The notes: generated from the sequence alone by a model not told the origin. Counted from the stretch's first letter, positions 17,884-27,350 are shown. The stretch is 64,000 bases of DNA from Hymenobacter mucosus (GCF_900188255.1 NZ_FZNS01000001.1:806001-870000), one strand, 5' to 3'. Translations and numbers: made by a program.

Positions 17884-17920
17884 CGGCCCTGGGCTCCAAA
17901 CTCCCGCTTTTCGTCCCGTA

Positions 17921-17953
17921 CCGTCGCACCCCTCGGGTTCCGACGGTTTTTTT
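17921..17953 (+). terminator. orphan intrinsic terminator in the AMP nucleosidase leader
   Basis: CCGTCG (17921-17926) pairs with CGACGG (17941-17946), an inner ACCC/GGGT pair closes the loop, and seven T follow (17947-17953). No plus-strand gene ends upstream, so it can only act on a transcript started within the HsdR_N gene or in the leader of the gene at 18051. Confidence 0.7.
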
Positions 17954-18050
17954 GTACCTCTATTTTCCGGCTGTGCAAAGCTGGTGGCGGCCCCAAGCCG
18001 CGACTGACCTTGTCGCAGCCTTTTGTAAAGACACTTTAATTCCCTTCTAT

Positions 18051-18824
18051 ATGAAAACCAAAGCCGACATTGTTGAGAACTGGCTCCCCCGCTACACTGG
18101 CGTGCCCCTGAACGAGTTCGGGCAGTATATTTTGCTGACCAACTTTATCAACTACGTATCCATGTTTGCCGAGCAGTTTGGGGTGGAGATTCGCGGCATC
18201 GACAAGCCCATGCAAACGGCTACGGCCAACGGCATCACCATTATCAACTTCGGTATGGGCTCTCCCATGGCAGCTACCGTGATGGACCTGCTTTCAGCCA
18301 TCAAGCCTAAGGCGGCGCTGTTCTTGGGTAAGTGCGGGGGCTTGAAGAACAAGACCAAGCTCGGCGACCTGATTTTGCCTATTGCCGCCATCCGGGGTGA
18401 GGGTACCTCCGATGACTACCTGCCAGCTGAAATTCCCGCCCTGCCTTCGTTCCGCTTGCAGCGTGCCGTGTCTTCCATGATCAAGAAGCACGAGAAGGAT
18501 TACTGGACCGGCACGGTATACACTACCAACCGCCGCGTGTGGGAGCACGATGAAAACTTCAAAGAATACCTGCGGCAGATTCGGGCCATGGCCGTGGACA
18601 TGGAAACTGCTACCATCTTCACCGTGGGCTTCGTGAATGAAATTCCTCACGGCGCCCTCCTGCTGGTGAGCGACAACCCCATGACGCCCGAAGGCGTGAA
18701 AACCTCGGAGAGCGATAAAAAGGTAACTGCTGACTTCGTGACGGCCCACCTGCAAATCGGAATTGAGTCGCTGCTGGAACTCAAGAACTCCGGGGAGTCG
18801 GTGAAGCACATGCGCTTCGAGTAG
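18051..18824 (+). CDS. amn: AMP nucleosidase, short form
   Basis: 257 aa purine-nucleoside-phosphorylase-fold enzyme predicted to hydrolyse AMP to adenine and ribose 5-phosphate. The start at 18051 gives MKTKADIVENWLPRYTG, the usual Bacteroidota N-terminus; the frame upstream passes through a terminator. INFGMGSPMAA and FLGKCGGLK form the phosphate/ribose site, MAVDMETATIF the conserved Met-Glu motif, and LLVSDNPMTPEG the base-binding Asp loop. It lacks the extra N-terminal domain of the ~480-aa E. coli enzyme, as is normal for this phylum. The leader contains a terminator-like hairpin. Confidence 0.9.
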   Translation: MKTKADIVENWLPRYTGVPLNEFGQYILLTNFINYVSMFAEQFGVEIRGIDKPMQTATANGITIINFGMGSPMAATVMDLLSAIKPKAALFLGKCGGLKNKTKLGDLILPIAAIRGEGTSDDYLPAEIPALPSFRLQRAVSSMIKKHEKDYWTGTVYTTNRRVWEHDENFKEYLRQIRAMAVDMETATIFTVGFVNEIPHGALLLVSDNPMTPEGVKTSESDKKVTADFVTAHLQIGIESLLELKNSGESVKHMRFE

Positions 18825-18856
18825 AGCACCAGAACCTAGGTAGCTAGGATCCTTTC

Positions 18857-18890
18857 AAGCCCGAACCAATGACTTGGTTCGGGCTTTTTG
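18857..18890 (+). terminator. intrinsic terminator of the AMP nucleosidase gene
   Basis: AAGCCCGAACCAA-TGAC-TTGGTTCGGGCTT with a following T-tract; perfect 13-bp arms. Confidence 0.9.
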
Positions 18891-19066
18891 TTGGGGGTAG
18901 TTCAGCGCTTATGCCTCCTTTTTGTAATATTTATGGGTAGAAGAAGTAGGCTGGGCGCGAGTAATTAGTACTTTTAGCCAGCAAGCCTGCATAAATAGCG
19001 TCGGTATCAGCCAACGCTGTGTTAGTTGAACTGAGCTTCATTGCGTTGCTCCAACCCATTGTCTTT

Positions 19067-19504
19067 ATGAGTTCGTTCAGCTCCAATTATCTCACTATCC
19101 ATTATAGCACCGAGCAAAACTTGCTGGTAGCCCGCTGGCAGCGTTCGGTGATGCCGTTTGAAATGCACCGCGGCTATGGGGCTTTGTTAGATGAGGCAGC
19201 GGCGCAAGATTGCCGTTTTTGGCTGGTAGATACCCGGCGGCGAACCAGCGTAGATGCTGCCGATGTGCACTGGATGCTAGACGAGTTTTACCCTAAGCTC
19301 CACCCGCGCCTTGGCCGGACTACCTTCCTAGCTTTCTTGATGGCACCCAATCAGCTTGCGGGCATCCTTGCCGACCCCAGTGTGCCGGCTTTGAACGTGC
19401 TTGATGGGCGTCCCTACGTGATTCAGCGCTTCACAGAAGAGGCCAACGCCCTGACCTGGTTACAGCAAATGCAGGAGCACGAAACACTAGTAGAGCGGAA
19501 GTAG
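19067..19504 (+). CDS. hypothetical cytoplasmic protein
   Basis: 145 aa from ATG 19067; upstream in-frame residues are hydrophobic and look non-coding. It has no signal peptide or membrane span. The pattern (YLTIHYSTEQNLLVARWQRSV, then LLDEAAAQDCRFWLVDTRRRTSVD, then a C-terminal helix ANALTWLQQM) resembles STAS/SpoIIAA-like small alpha/beta proteins of unknown function in Bacteroidota. I do not recognise a specific family. It ends 33 bp before the next gene. Confidence 0.7.
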   Translation: MSSFSSNYLTIHYSTEQNLLVARWQRSVMPFEMHRGYGALLDEAAAQDCRFWLVDTRRRTSVDAADVHWMLDEFYPKLHPRLGRTTFLAFLMAPNQLAGILADPSVPALNVLDGRPYVIQRFTEEANALTWLQQMQEHETLVERK

Positions 19505-19525
19505 CAGGCACGGGCGTTGGTTGTG

Positions 19526-19533
19526 TACCTTCG
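19526..19533 (+). promoter_or_regulatory. -7 box 4 nt before the amidohydrolase start codon
   Basis: TACCTTCG (TAnnTTyG), with the ATG at 19538. A transcript would be leaderless. The box supports this start over 19517. Confidence 0.5.
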
Positions 19534-19537
19534 CAAC

Positions 19538-21190
19538 ATGACCCGACTTCGACTCCTATCTTTTCTGGCTGCCCCGGCTTTACTAGCGGGTTGTGCCAAC
19601 ACTACTCGTACGCCCGCCGATGTACTAGTGTACAATGCTACGGTATACACCGTCGACTCCACCTTTAGCACGGCCCAAGCCTTCGCCATTCAGGATGGTA
19701 AATTTGTAGCAGTAGGTTCGGCCGAGGAGCTGCGGGGGAAGTTTCAGGCCAAACAAGAGGTAGATGCCAGAGGCCAGTTTGTGTACCCGGGCTTTTACGA
19801 TGCGCACTGCCACTTCTACCGTTACGCTTTGGGCCTGCGCGACGCCGACCTGGTAGGTACCAGTTCGTGGCAAGAGGTAGTGCAGAAGCTACAGCAGCAG
19901 CGTAAGCAATATCCGCAGGCCGCCTGGATTACGGGTCGGGGCTGGGACCAAAACGACTGGCCCGGCAAGCAGTTCCCAACCAAAGACACCCTGGACGCCC
20001 TATTTCCCAACACGCCGGTATTTATAACCCGGGTAGATGGTCACGCTGCCCTCGTGAATCAGAAAGCGTTGGAGCTGGCTGGCATTACGGCGCGCACGCC
20101 CATCAGCGGTGGTACTATTACCAAAGACGCTAGTGGTAAGCTCACCGGCTTGCTCGTGGACAATGCGGTGCGCTTGGTATCAGGCAAGATTCCGGAGCCA
20201 ACGGCAGCCGAGGCTGAAGCGGCCGTACTGGAAGCCCAGCAGCGTTGCGTAGCCGTAGGGCTAACCAGCCTGGCCGACGCGGGCCTTGAAAAAGCCAACA
20301 TCGACCGACTAGCCGATTTGCAGGATCAGGGCAAGCTCAAGCTGCGCCTATACGCTATGCTGGCTCCTACTAAAGAAAACAAGCAGTACTACCTTAAAAA
20401 TGGCCCCGTGTTCAAGGACCGGCTGACGGTGTGCTCGTTTAAGGTGTACGCCGATGGCGCCCTGGGCTCCCGTGGCGCCTGCCTGATTCATTCCTACGCC
20501 GACCGCCCCCAGGAAACCGGGTTCTTGCTTTCGTCGGTGGCCGACTTTCGCAGCTTGGCCAAGGAACTAGCCGCCAGTAAGTTTCAGATGAATACGCACG
20601 CCATCGGCGACTCGAGCAACCGCCTCCTACTTGATATATACGGCGCTGCTCTACACGGCCAAAAAGACCGGCGCTGGCGCATCGAACACGCCCAGATTGT
20701 AAGTAAGACCGATGTACCCAAGTTTGGGCAGTTTGGTATTGTGCCCTCGGTGCAGCCAACCCACGCTACGTCCGACATGTACTGGGCCGGTGAGCGACTA
20801 GGGCCCGACCGTCTAAAGACGGCCTATGCCTTCAATGACTTGCGTAAGCAGTACGGACAGGTAGCTCTCGGCTCGGATTTTCCCGTGGAAGATATTAACC
20901 CGCTTTTCGGGTTTCACTCGGCCGTAGCCCGGCAGGATGCCAAGAACTACCCCGCCAGTGGCTTCCAGATGGAAAACGCCTTGAGCCGCCCCGATGCCTT
21001 ACGCGGCATGACAACGTGGGCCGCCCACGCAGCCTTCCAGGAAAAGCAAAAAGGCAGCATCCGGCCCGGTATGGCCGCCGACTTCGTTATTCTGGATACT
21101 GACCTGTTGCAAGCACCGAAAGAGAAGCTTCGCAGCGCTAAGGTGCAGCAAACCTGGATTGCTGGCGAACAAGTATTTGCGGCTAAGTAG
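19538..21190 (+). CDS. amidohydrolase family lipoprotein (YtcJ-like)
   Basis: 550 aa metal-dependent hydrolase. The start at 19538 places a lipobox LLAGC at residues 15-19, so the enzyme is an exported lipoprotein. The amidohydrolase fold is marked by DAHCHFY (HxH, first metal ligands) near residue 88, FKVYADGALGSRGA near 304, the mid-domain His in NTHAIGDSSN near 357, RIEHAQIV near 386 and the final Asp in ALGSDFPVE near 448. It belongs to the YtcJ/TIM-barrel group annotated as predicted amidohydrolases. The substrate is unknown. Confidence 0.87.
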   Translation: MTRLRLLSFLAAPALLAGCANTTRTPADVLVYNATVYTVDSTFSTAQAFAIQDGKFVAVGSAEELRGKFQAKQEVDARGQFVYPGFYDAHCHFYRYALGLRDADLVGTSSWQEVVQKLQQQRKQYPQAAWITGRGWDQNDWPGKQFPTKDTLDALFPNTPVFITRVDGHAALVNQKALELAGITARTPISGGTITKDASGKLTGLLVDNAVRLVSGKIPEPTAAEAEAAVLEAQQRCVAVGLTSLADAGLEKANIDRLADLQDQGKLKLRLYAMLAPTKENKQYYLKNGPVFKDRLTVCSFKVYADGALGSRGACLIHSYADRPQETGFLLSSVADFRSLAKELAASKFQMNTHAIGDSSNRLLLDIYGAALHGQKDRRWRIEHAQIVSKTDVPKFGQFGIVPSVQPTHATSDMYWAGERLGPDRLKTAYAFNDLRKQYGQVALGSDFPVEDINPLFGFHSAVARQDAKNYPASGFQMENALSRPDALRGMTTWAAHAAFQEKQKGSIRPGMAADFVILDTDLLQAPKEKLRSAKVQQTWIAGEQVFAAK

Positions 21191-21217
21191 GCTTCCAGAC
21201 TCGCTAAACGCAACCTC

Positions 21218-21273
21218 GTACATATAACAAGGGGGGCCTATCCGCATGGATAGGTCCCCCTTGTTATATGTAC
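21218..21273. terminator. long bidirectional terminator hairpin
   Basis: A 56-bp near-perfect palindrome beginning GTACATATAACAAGGGGG and ending with its complement, loop GCAT. It lies between the convergent amidohydrolase and DinB genes. Confidence 0.8.
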
Positions 21274-21305
21274 ATCAACTGAAAGGAAGTTGACCGGTGT
21301 ACGGT

Positions 21306-21821
21306 TTACCGCTGGGGAGCTTCGTCGGCTGAGCCGCCGTAGATGGCGGGCACCGGAATATCAAGCAGGCGCAGATACACAGAAAGCTGTCCGCGGTGGT
21401 GAATGAGATGGTTGAGTACTAACATACGAGCCACGGCAGCGCGGGGCATCGTGAACAGTACTTGCTCTCCACGGCGCAGGCTCCAGCTGTCATGGAAGGT
21501 AGCATCGTCTACCTGCTCCAGCGCTTTGTGAATGTTTTCCCCGTTCACATCGAAGCGGCGTAGCACCTCGTCCGTCGTTGTCGGCGAGTCAGGAAATTTC
21601 ACCGTTAGCACGTCGGTTTCTGCACCCTGCAACGACATTTCCAGGAACCCCACCAAGTTTGCCATGTGCGAGGCCAGCGTCCCAACCTTCATAGATTTAG
21701 GATGGGGCTGCCATTCAAACTTGTCGGAAGGTACGCGCTCTAACAGGCGGCGCGTGAGGGCAAGTTCATGTTTCAATTCTTGGCCGAGGGCAGCCTGAAT
21801 GGAGGGTTGGGTGTTGGTCAT
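21306..21821 (-). CDS. DinB family protein
   Basis: 171 aa four-helix-bundle protein of the DinB/YfiT metal-binding superfamily. I chose the ATG at 21821 because MTNTQPSIQAALGQELKHEL is the usual N-terminus. The metal His pattern shows as His in MANL-region SHMANL near residue 49 and LNHLIHHRGQLSVYLR near 134-149 (HxxxH). Members include thiol-dependent transferases and hydrolases; the reaction here is unknown. Confidence 0.85.
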   Translation of the reverse strand: MTNTQPSIQAALGQELKHELALTRRLLERVPSDKFEWQPHPKSMKVGTLASHMANLVGFLEMSLQGAETDVLTVKFPDSPTTTDEVLRRFDVNGENIHKALEQVDDATFHDSWSLRRGEQVLFTMPRAAVARMLVLNHLIHHRGQLSVYLRLLDIPVPAIYGGSADEAPQR

Positions 21822-21958
21822 GTAAGAGAAAGAAATGGTATGCAATGGGCCTTTCAACCACTCAGGCCCCGAATAGTTATGCACCTATTATACTACACAA
21901 AGAGTCCTATCAGCTAAGCCAATGGGACTCTTTGCGTGATGCAATAATACATCTGGTG

Positions 21959-23377
21959 TTAAGATCGGGTTGCTGGCATACCCACGTTAGGGGTGGCTGG
22001 GGGAGGTCCGGGGGCGGCTACATCCGCCTCGTTGATGTCGCGCAGCTTCTTGCCCCGGAGGGTAAGCAGGAAAAGTAGGCCCAAGATGAAAAACACGATG
22101 AGCGACAGAATGCTGTTGCGCATAGAACCCGTTATTTGTGCGATAACGCCAAAAACGGCCGTACCAATCACGATACTGAGCTTTTCTGTTACGTCGAAGA
22201 AGCTAAAGAAAGCGGCTGTATTGGGCGTATTTTCAGGGATAATCTTAGAGTAGGTACTGCGCGAGAGGCTTTGAATGGCGCCCATGGTGAGACCAATGAC
22301 GGCGGCTAGTGCGTAGAACGACCACCCTGCCTGCACGAAATAGCCGGCTACGCAAATGCACATCCAGATGAACACAGACCAACTCAAGGCGCGGGTGTTA
22401 CCAATGCGCTCCGACAGTTTAGCAAATAGATAAGCACCCAGAATGCCTACAATTTGCAGCAGCAGAATAGTAACAATTAGAGCGGTGCTTTCCAGGTGTA
22501 GCTCTTTGTCGCCGAAAATGGTAGCCACGTACATCACCGTCTGCACACCCATGTTGTAGGTGAAGTAGGCTAACAGAAACCGCTTTAGGTTGGGTAGCCC
22601 TTTAAGCTGATCGACTACCTTACCCAGCTCCCGGAACCCGTTGAGCAACCAGCCCGAATCTGAAACGGCTCCGGCGGGTCGGCCGGGGTCGGCGGGTAGG
22701 GTAAAGAATGGTATCTGAGCGAAGCCAGCCCACCAAATACCCGTCAGGAGGAAAGCCAAGCGGGTAGCGTGGCTTTCCTCCAAGCCGATTTTGTCGTGCC
22801 CCATAATCAGGCCCAAGCAAATAACCAGCAGCAGCACCGAGCCGATATACCCCATAGAAAAACCACGCGCCGACAAGGAGTCGTACTGCTCCTCGCTCGA
22901 AATCAGCGGCAGGTAGGAGTTGTAGAACACAATGGAGCCGGAAAAGCCAATGGTAGCCGAAATAAAGACGAACGTACTGGCTGTAAGCGTACTAGGCGTA
23001 AAGAAGTAAAGCGCCGCGCAGGACGCCGCCCCGAGGTAGCAGAAAATCTGCATAAATAGCTTCTTCCGCCCCGAGAAGTCAGCCAACGACGTCAGGAAAG
23101 GGCTTACCAGCGCAATGACGAGGAAGGCTGCCGAAATAGCATACGTCAGCAGCGAGGAGCCCGGAACCTTGAACCCTAGAAAGCTGACAATATCCGTTTC
23201 AGGGCTTAGCTGCTTGGTGATGGCGCCCCAGTAAATCGGGAAGATGGAACTGGTGATAACCAGTGGGTACACTGAGTTGGCCCAGTCGTAGAAAGTCCAA
23301 CCGCGGGTGATGCGCTTATCATCTTTTGGAATGGCATCAAAGGCGGTGTCCGGCGCAGGGGCCGAGGCAGTAGTCAT
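21959..23377 (-). CDS. UMF1/Atg22-like major facilitator transporter
   Basis: 472 aa, about 12 membrane helices. The family signature is the N-terminal RGWTFYDWANSVYPLVITSSIFP after a polar ~25-residue head, as in the UMF1 group related to yeast vacuolar Atg22. The segment LSRSTYSKIIPENTPNTAAFFSFFDVTEKLS (its start near residue 370) is also characteristic of the family. Related proteins are thought to export amino acids or other small molecules. The substrate is not deducible and it has no functional link to its neighbours. Confidence 0.88.
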   Translation of the reverse strand: MTTASAPAPDTAFDAIPKDDKRITRGWTFYDWANSVYPLVITSSIFPIYWGAITKQLSPETDIVSFLGFKVPGSSLLTYAISAAFLVIALVSPFLTSLADFSGRKKLFMQIFCYLGAASCAALYFFTPSTLTASTFVFISATIGFSGSIVFYNSYLPLISSEEQYDSLSARGFSMGYIGSVLLLVICLGLIMGHDKIGLEESHATRLAFLLTGIWWAGFAQIPFFTLPADPGRPAGAVSDSGWLLNGFRELGKVVDQLKGLPNLKRFLLAYFTYNMGVQTVMYVATIFGDKELHLESTALIVTILLLQIVGILGAYLFAKLSERIGNTRALSWSVFIWMCICVAGYFVQAGWSFYALAAVIGLTMGAIQSLSRSTYSKIIPENTPNTAAFFSFFDVTEKLSIVIGTAVFGVIAQITGSMRNSILSLIVFFILGLLFLLTLRGKKLRDINEADVAAPGPPPATPNVGMPATRS

Positions 23378-23501
23378 AAGACAATAGTTGAGGTTGTAGG
23401 GCCCGACAAGATAACGGGAATTCCGGGTTGCGGTTGTCGGTTTGGGCCCATACCTAGCTGGAGCAAGGGTGCGTACTAGCTCGTCCCCATGGCCTCCACC
23501 G

Positions 23502-24119
23502 CTATTCGTTACCGGGCGATGCCACAGGTGCTGGGATGGCCAGCAACTCGGCGTACTGGGCCTCCGTGTCTACATCAATAACTCCCGCGGGAAACGGCAC
23601 GGTGGCTACCAAGTCGGGTCGGTGCTTTAGGAGCTGCCCTGCCCCGGCGGCATTGGGCAGTTGCAGTAGCAAGGGCAGCGCTTCCCGCCCAAACAGGGCA
23701 GGCACTCCGGTAGTACTACTATACTGGCTTGCGGCAATTGGTAAGCCAGTAGCGGCCCGAACAACAGAGAACTGCTTGAGTAGATCTGGCGTCACGTGGG
23801 GCTGGTCACAGAGCAGCACCAACACTTCCGTCCATGCCGGCTGAAGCTTTTCCAGCTCCGCCAGGCCACATTTCATTGAGGCTCCCATACCCTCTGCCCA
23901 GGCGGGGCAGTGCACCGTTGTTACGGGTAAGCCGGCTAGTTCCGGTAATAGTTCTTGGTGCAAAGCCCCCGTTACTACTACTACGGGTAGCCCCGCTGCG
24001 GCCATTACGCTGGTTTCAGCGGCGCGGCGGAGTAAGGTGTTGCCCTGGAACCGCAGCAGTTGCTTGGGGCGCCCCAGCCGAGACGAAGATCCGGCCGCAA
24101 GAAGTAGGATGGTAGGCAT
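23502..24119 (-). CDS. MocA-like molybdenum cofactor cytidylyltransferase
   Basis: 205 aa nucleotidyltransferase. The N-terminal LLAAGSSSRLGRPKQLL is the NTP-binding signature of the MobA/MocA group, and LVLLCDQPHV near residue 100 carries the metal-binding Asp. MocA transfers CMP to molybdopterin, making the cytosine dinucleotide cofactor used by PaoABC-type enzymes. The XdhC-like gene upstream on the same strand and the three hydroxylase subunit genes at 27351-31562 fit this role. MobA (guanylyl) or a general nucleotidyltransferase cannot be fully excluded. Confidence 0.82.
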   Translation of the reverse strand: MPTILLLAAGSSSRLGRPKQLLRFQGNTLLRRAAETSVMAAAGLPVVVVTGALHQELLPELAGLPVTTVHCPAWAEGMGASMKCGLAELEKLQPAWTEVLVLLCDQPHVTPDLLKQFSVVRAATGLPIAASQYSSTTGVPALFGREALPLLLQLPNAAGAGQLLKHRPDLVATVPFPAGVIDVDTEAQYAELLAIPAPVASPGNE

Positions 24120-24216
24120 ACAGGTATTCTAAGCTCAAACGAAGCTGGCGAAGGATGATTAGTAATTGGCTTCGGCAAGCGCCTACGTTAGCTCTGTTGC
24201 TTCCCTTACGCAAGCC

Positions 24217-25404
24217 CTATAGGCCGCACACGGCGTCTACCCTTCCTTCGGCTACGAGAGGAGCATCCGTACGCAAAGGCGGGTGAATGGGGTGCGGCGA
24301 GTCGCGCAAAAAGCCAGCAGGGCGCCCGGTTAGCACGGCCTGAATTTCGGCTATGATGGAAAGCGCAATTTCCTCAGGGGTTTCGGCCCCTAGGTTCAGG
24401 CCAATGGGGCTGTGAATACGCCCCCGCAACTGTTCGGCTGCATCGGGCACATCCTTACGCAAGTCGTCTAACAGACGCTCGTATTTCTTCCGCGGGCCGA
24501 GCAACCCAATATAGCGCGCATTAGCAGCGGGCAGTAAATGCTGCAGCACGGCCAAGTCATAATAGTAATTGTGGGTCATGAGCAGGGCGAAACTGCCGTC
24601 GTAGGGTTCGTCAGCTACCTGTGCCAAGGGCAACACCCGCACCTCGTCCGCATCGGGGAAGCGCGTGGGTTGCGCCTGGGCGGGTCGGCCGTCTACTACC
24701 TGCACACGCCAGCCAAGGCTGGCAGCTAACCGCACGAGGGGTTGCACATCGTTGCCGGCACCATATACCGTGAGGCGTACGGGAGGGCGCAATATTTCCA
24801 GACTAACCCTTGTGGTACCGGCTTCTGCTGGATAATGACGGGTAGCGGGCTGACCGGCAGCCAGCGCACCACGCGCATCGGCCAATATGTGCGGGTACAA
24901 GTTGGCATGGGTAGGCAAGGTTCCTTGAATACCGGCCGAGGTCAGCAGCAACCGTTGCCCCACGTGCAGGTCCTGGCCCCCGCCTGCCACCCCAAACACG
25001 GTGGCTATTACGGCTAGTTCTTCTACTCCGCTGGCCCAACGGCGCAGCAGCTCCACGGGGTTGTTAGGGTCGGTAAAGTCGAGAGGTTCTAGCAAAATCT
25101 GTACAATGCCCTGGCAGCCCAGGGCAGCGCCAAACTGCAAGTCATCGTCGGGGTCAGTAGAATCGTAGGTGACAACGGTGGGACGCCCTTGCTGAATAGT
25201 ACGCCGGGCGCGCTGACGGGCGTCGCCTTCAAGGCACCCTCCGCTGATGGCGCCCGTTAGCTGCCCCTCATCCGTTACGAGCATGCGGGCACCGGGCCGT
25301 CGATAAGCCGAGCCAGCTACATCCACTACCGATGCCAATGCACAAGCCCGGCCCGCAGTACGGTGGTCATCGTAAGCACGCAAAAGACGTTCAAGTTCAG
25401 TCAT
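24217..25404 (-). CDS. XdhC/CoxI family molybdenum hydroxylase maturation protein
   Basis: 395 aa. The start at 25404 gives MTELERLLRAYDDHRTAGRA, the typical beginning; upstream residues to 25497 are not conserved in character. The N-terminal XdhC_CoxI domain has SVVDVAGSAYRRPGARM and GAISGGCLEGD. The C-terminal Rossmann domain has LTVYGAGNDVQPL near residue 207 and then YIGLLGPRKK and GLNLGAETPEEIALSI. XdhC/PaoD-type proteins bind, protect and insert the mature (sulfurated) molybdenum cofactor. It pairs with the MocA-like gene downstream (97 bp gap) and with the molybdenum hydroxylase genes about 2 kb away. Confidence 0.9.
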   Translation of the reverse strand: MTELERLLRAYDDHRTAGRACALASVVDVAGSAYRRPGARMLVTDEGQLTGAISGGCLEGDARQRARRTIQQGRPTVVTYDSTDPDDDLQFGAALGCQGIVQILLEPLDFTDPNNPVELLRRWASGVEELAVIATVFGVAGGGQDLHVGQRLLLTSAGIQGTLPTHANLYPHILADARGALAAGQPATRHYPAEAGTTRVSLEILRPPVRLTVYGAGNDVQPLVRLAASLGWRVQVVDGRPAQAQPTRFPDADEVRVLPLAQVADEPYDGSFALLMTHNYYYDLAVLQHLLPAANARYIGLLGPRKKYERLLDDLRKDVPDAAEQLRGRIHSPIGLNLGAETPEEIALSIIAEIQAVLTGRPAGFLRDSPHPIHPPLRTDAPLVAEGRVDAVCGL

Positions 25405-25739
25405 GGCAAGAAACCAGCAACCAACCCGGTATGTTGGGCCAGCCCGAAAACAGATAGGAGGAACAAGACAGACTATCCTAAAACGGCCTGCCAGCACTAC
25501 GTACGCAGGTTGATGGCGTGAGGTTGAATACCGTGGAGCTTGCCGTATTTCAAAACGGTAAAGTATTGCTATTTAGTATTTTACTTATAATACTTTATAA
25601 ACATTCAATAATGCTGTAAACTGACCTATAGAAAATATCATATGTTGAATGTGCATAATTTTATGATTTAGGCAATTAAATCCTTGTTTTATAACAAATC
25701 ACTCTGAACTTAGGGGGCATATACTTAACCATCCTTTTC
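25405..25739. other. AT-rich divergent intergenic region
   Basis: 335 bp between the XdhC-like gene and the divergent subtilase gene. AT-rich from about 25550 on. I see no small ORF of merit, no hairpin, and no exact TAnnTTTG box; TAATTTTA near 25658 is only close. Confidence 0.4.
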
Positions 25740-27257
25740 ATGATAAAATCAACATTTACAGCTCGTTCATTCTCTCTTATGACCCTTGGCTTGGCTCTGA
25801 TGACGGGCTGCAGCAAGGAAGAAATTCAAGTATCGGATGTGGCTGCGCAGGCTAGCCGCTCCAACCTGGCCGAAGCCACTGCCCAAGGGGTTGTGCGCCG
25901 GAGCCACGAGTACATTATCCTGTCGGCCACGGACGCCTTGCCCGCCGACCTGGCCAGCAAAACTGCCGCCGCCAATGGTAAGCTAACAACGGAACTACCC
26001 GGAACTGGTCTTGCCATTGCTACCTCCACTGACCCCGATTTCGCGGCTAAAGCCTCCCGGATTAGCGGCGTGCGTTCGGTTATTCACGACTTCTCCTATC
26101 AGGGCTACAACCCCGTCTCGGCCCGCGAAACGCCGGCTCTGAACGAGTCTGATAACACCAACCCAGCCAGCACCGGCGACAACGACCGGTTCTTCCCCTT
26201 GCAGTGGGGTCATACCGCTATTCAAGCGCCCGAAGCCTGGAACGCGGGTGCCCGTGGCAGAGGAGCCCTGGTAGCTGTGCTAGACGGCGGCTTCGACCTG
26301 ACCCACCCCGACCTGCAGGCTAACATTCAAGAATCTGTATCGTACGTTCCCGGCGAGCCGGCTCAGTTCGCCTCCACGGCATTTAGCCACGGCACCCACA
26401 CCGCCGGTACTATTGCTGCCGTCGACAACACTATTGGGGTAGTTGGAGTAGCCCCCGACGCCAAGCTGCTGCTGGTGAAGGTACTGGCTGATGGTGGCAG
26501 AGGCTCCTTCTCGTGGATGATTCAGGGCATTTACTACGCCGTGGCGCACAACGCCGACGTTATCAACATGAGCTTGGGCGCGGCTATTCCACGCAACAGC
26601 AAGTACCTCGACGATAACGGCACACCCGATGATCCGTCGGATGATAAGGTGGTAAACGAAACCAAGGAAATTCAGGAACTGCTGGTAGCTATTGGCAAGG
26701 CGACAACTTACGCCAACAAGAAAGGCACCACGGTTATTGCCTCGGCCGGCAACGACGCCAACAACGGGCAGCGCGACCAGGACCTAGTACACATTCCTTC
26801 TGGTGCTACCGGCGTGATTTCGATTTCGGCTACCGGTCCTATTGGCTGGGCCCTGAACCCGCTCACCGCTGATCTTGACCGCGTAGCTTCTTACACCAAC
26901 TACGGCACCTCAGACGTAGACTTCGCTGCTCCCGGTGGCGACGCCGAGTATCCTGGCAACGAGATTGTAACGGTTGCGGGCGTTCGTCAGTATGCCTTTG
27001 CGTTTGACATGGTGTTTAGCTGCACAAGTGCAGGCCGCTACAGCTGGTCGGCTGGCACGAGCATGGCTGGTCCTCACGCTGCAGGTGTTGCCGCTCTGAT
27101 TGTAGGCAAAAACGGTGGTCAAATGGCTCCCGCTCAGGTGCGGGCCGTGCTGCGTGCTTCCGCCGACGACCTGGGCAAAACCGGTCGTGACCCATACTAC
27201 GGCTACGGCCGCGTAAACGCCTACCGCGCCGTAACCACGGGCTTCCAAGCTCAGTAA
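25740..27257 (+). CDS. S8 family serine peptidase (subtilase) lipoprotein
   Basis: 505 aa. The signal peptide ends in the lipobox MTGC with Cys24. An I9-like pro-region covers about 55-125. The catalytic domain has Asp182 in VLDGGFDLTHPDL, His217 in SHGTHTAG, Asn338 in SAGN and Ser441 in AGTSMAGPHAAG. An acidic insertion (DDNGTPDDPSDDK, about 291-303) may bind calcium. It lies between the cofactor-maturation genes and the hydroxylase structural genes but on the other strand, with no obvious functional link to them. Confidence 0.93.
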   Translation: MIKSTFTARSFSLMTLGLALMTGCSKEEIQVSDVAAQASRSNLAEATAQGVVRRSHEYIILSATDALPADLASKTAAANGKLTTELPGTGLAIATSTDPDFAAKASRISGVRSVIHDFSYQGYNPVSARETPALNESDNTNPASTGDNDRFFPLQWGHTAIQAPEAWNAGARGRGALVAVLDGGFDLTHPDLQANIQESVSYVPGEPAQFASTAFSHGTHTAGTIAAVDNTIGVVGVAPDAKLLLVKVLADGGRGSFSWMIQGIYYAVAHNADVINMSLGAAIPRNSKYLDDNGTPDDPSDDKVVNETKEIQELLVAIGKATTYANKKGTTVIASAGNDANNGQRDQDLVHIPSGATGVISISATGPIGWALNPLTADLDRVASYTNYGTSDVDFAAPGGDAEYPGNEIVTVAGVRQYAFAFDMVFSCTSAGRYSWSAGTSMAGPHAAGVAALIVGKNGGQMAPAQVRAVLRASADDLGKTGRDPYYGYGRVNAYRAVTTGFQAQ

Positions 27258-27285
27258 GCTACTGCTCTACGCGTTGCGTACATAC

Positions 27286-27319
27286 AAAAGGCCCGTTTCC
27301 ACTTGGAAACGGGCCTTTT
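27286..27319. terminator. bidirectional intrinsic terminator
   Basis: AAAAGGCCCGTTTCC-ACTT-GGAAACGGGCCTTTT, perfect 15-bp arms, between the convergent subtilase and molybdenum hydroxylase genes. Confidence 0.9.
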
Positions 27320-27350
27320 GCTTTTTGTGCGGTCACGAACAGGCAGTACT

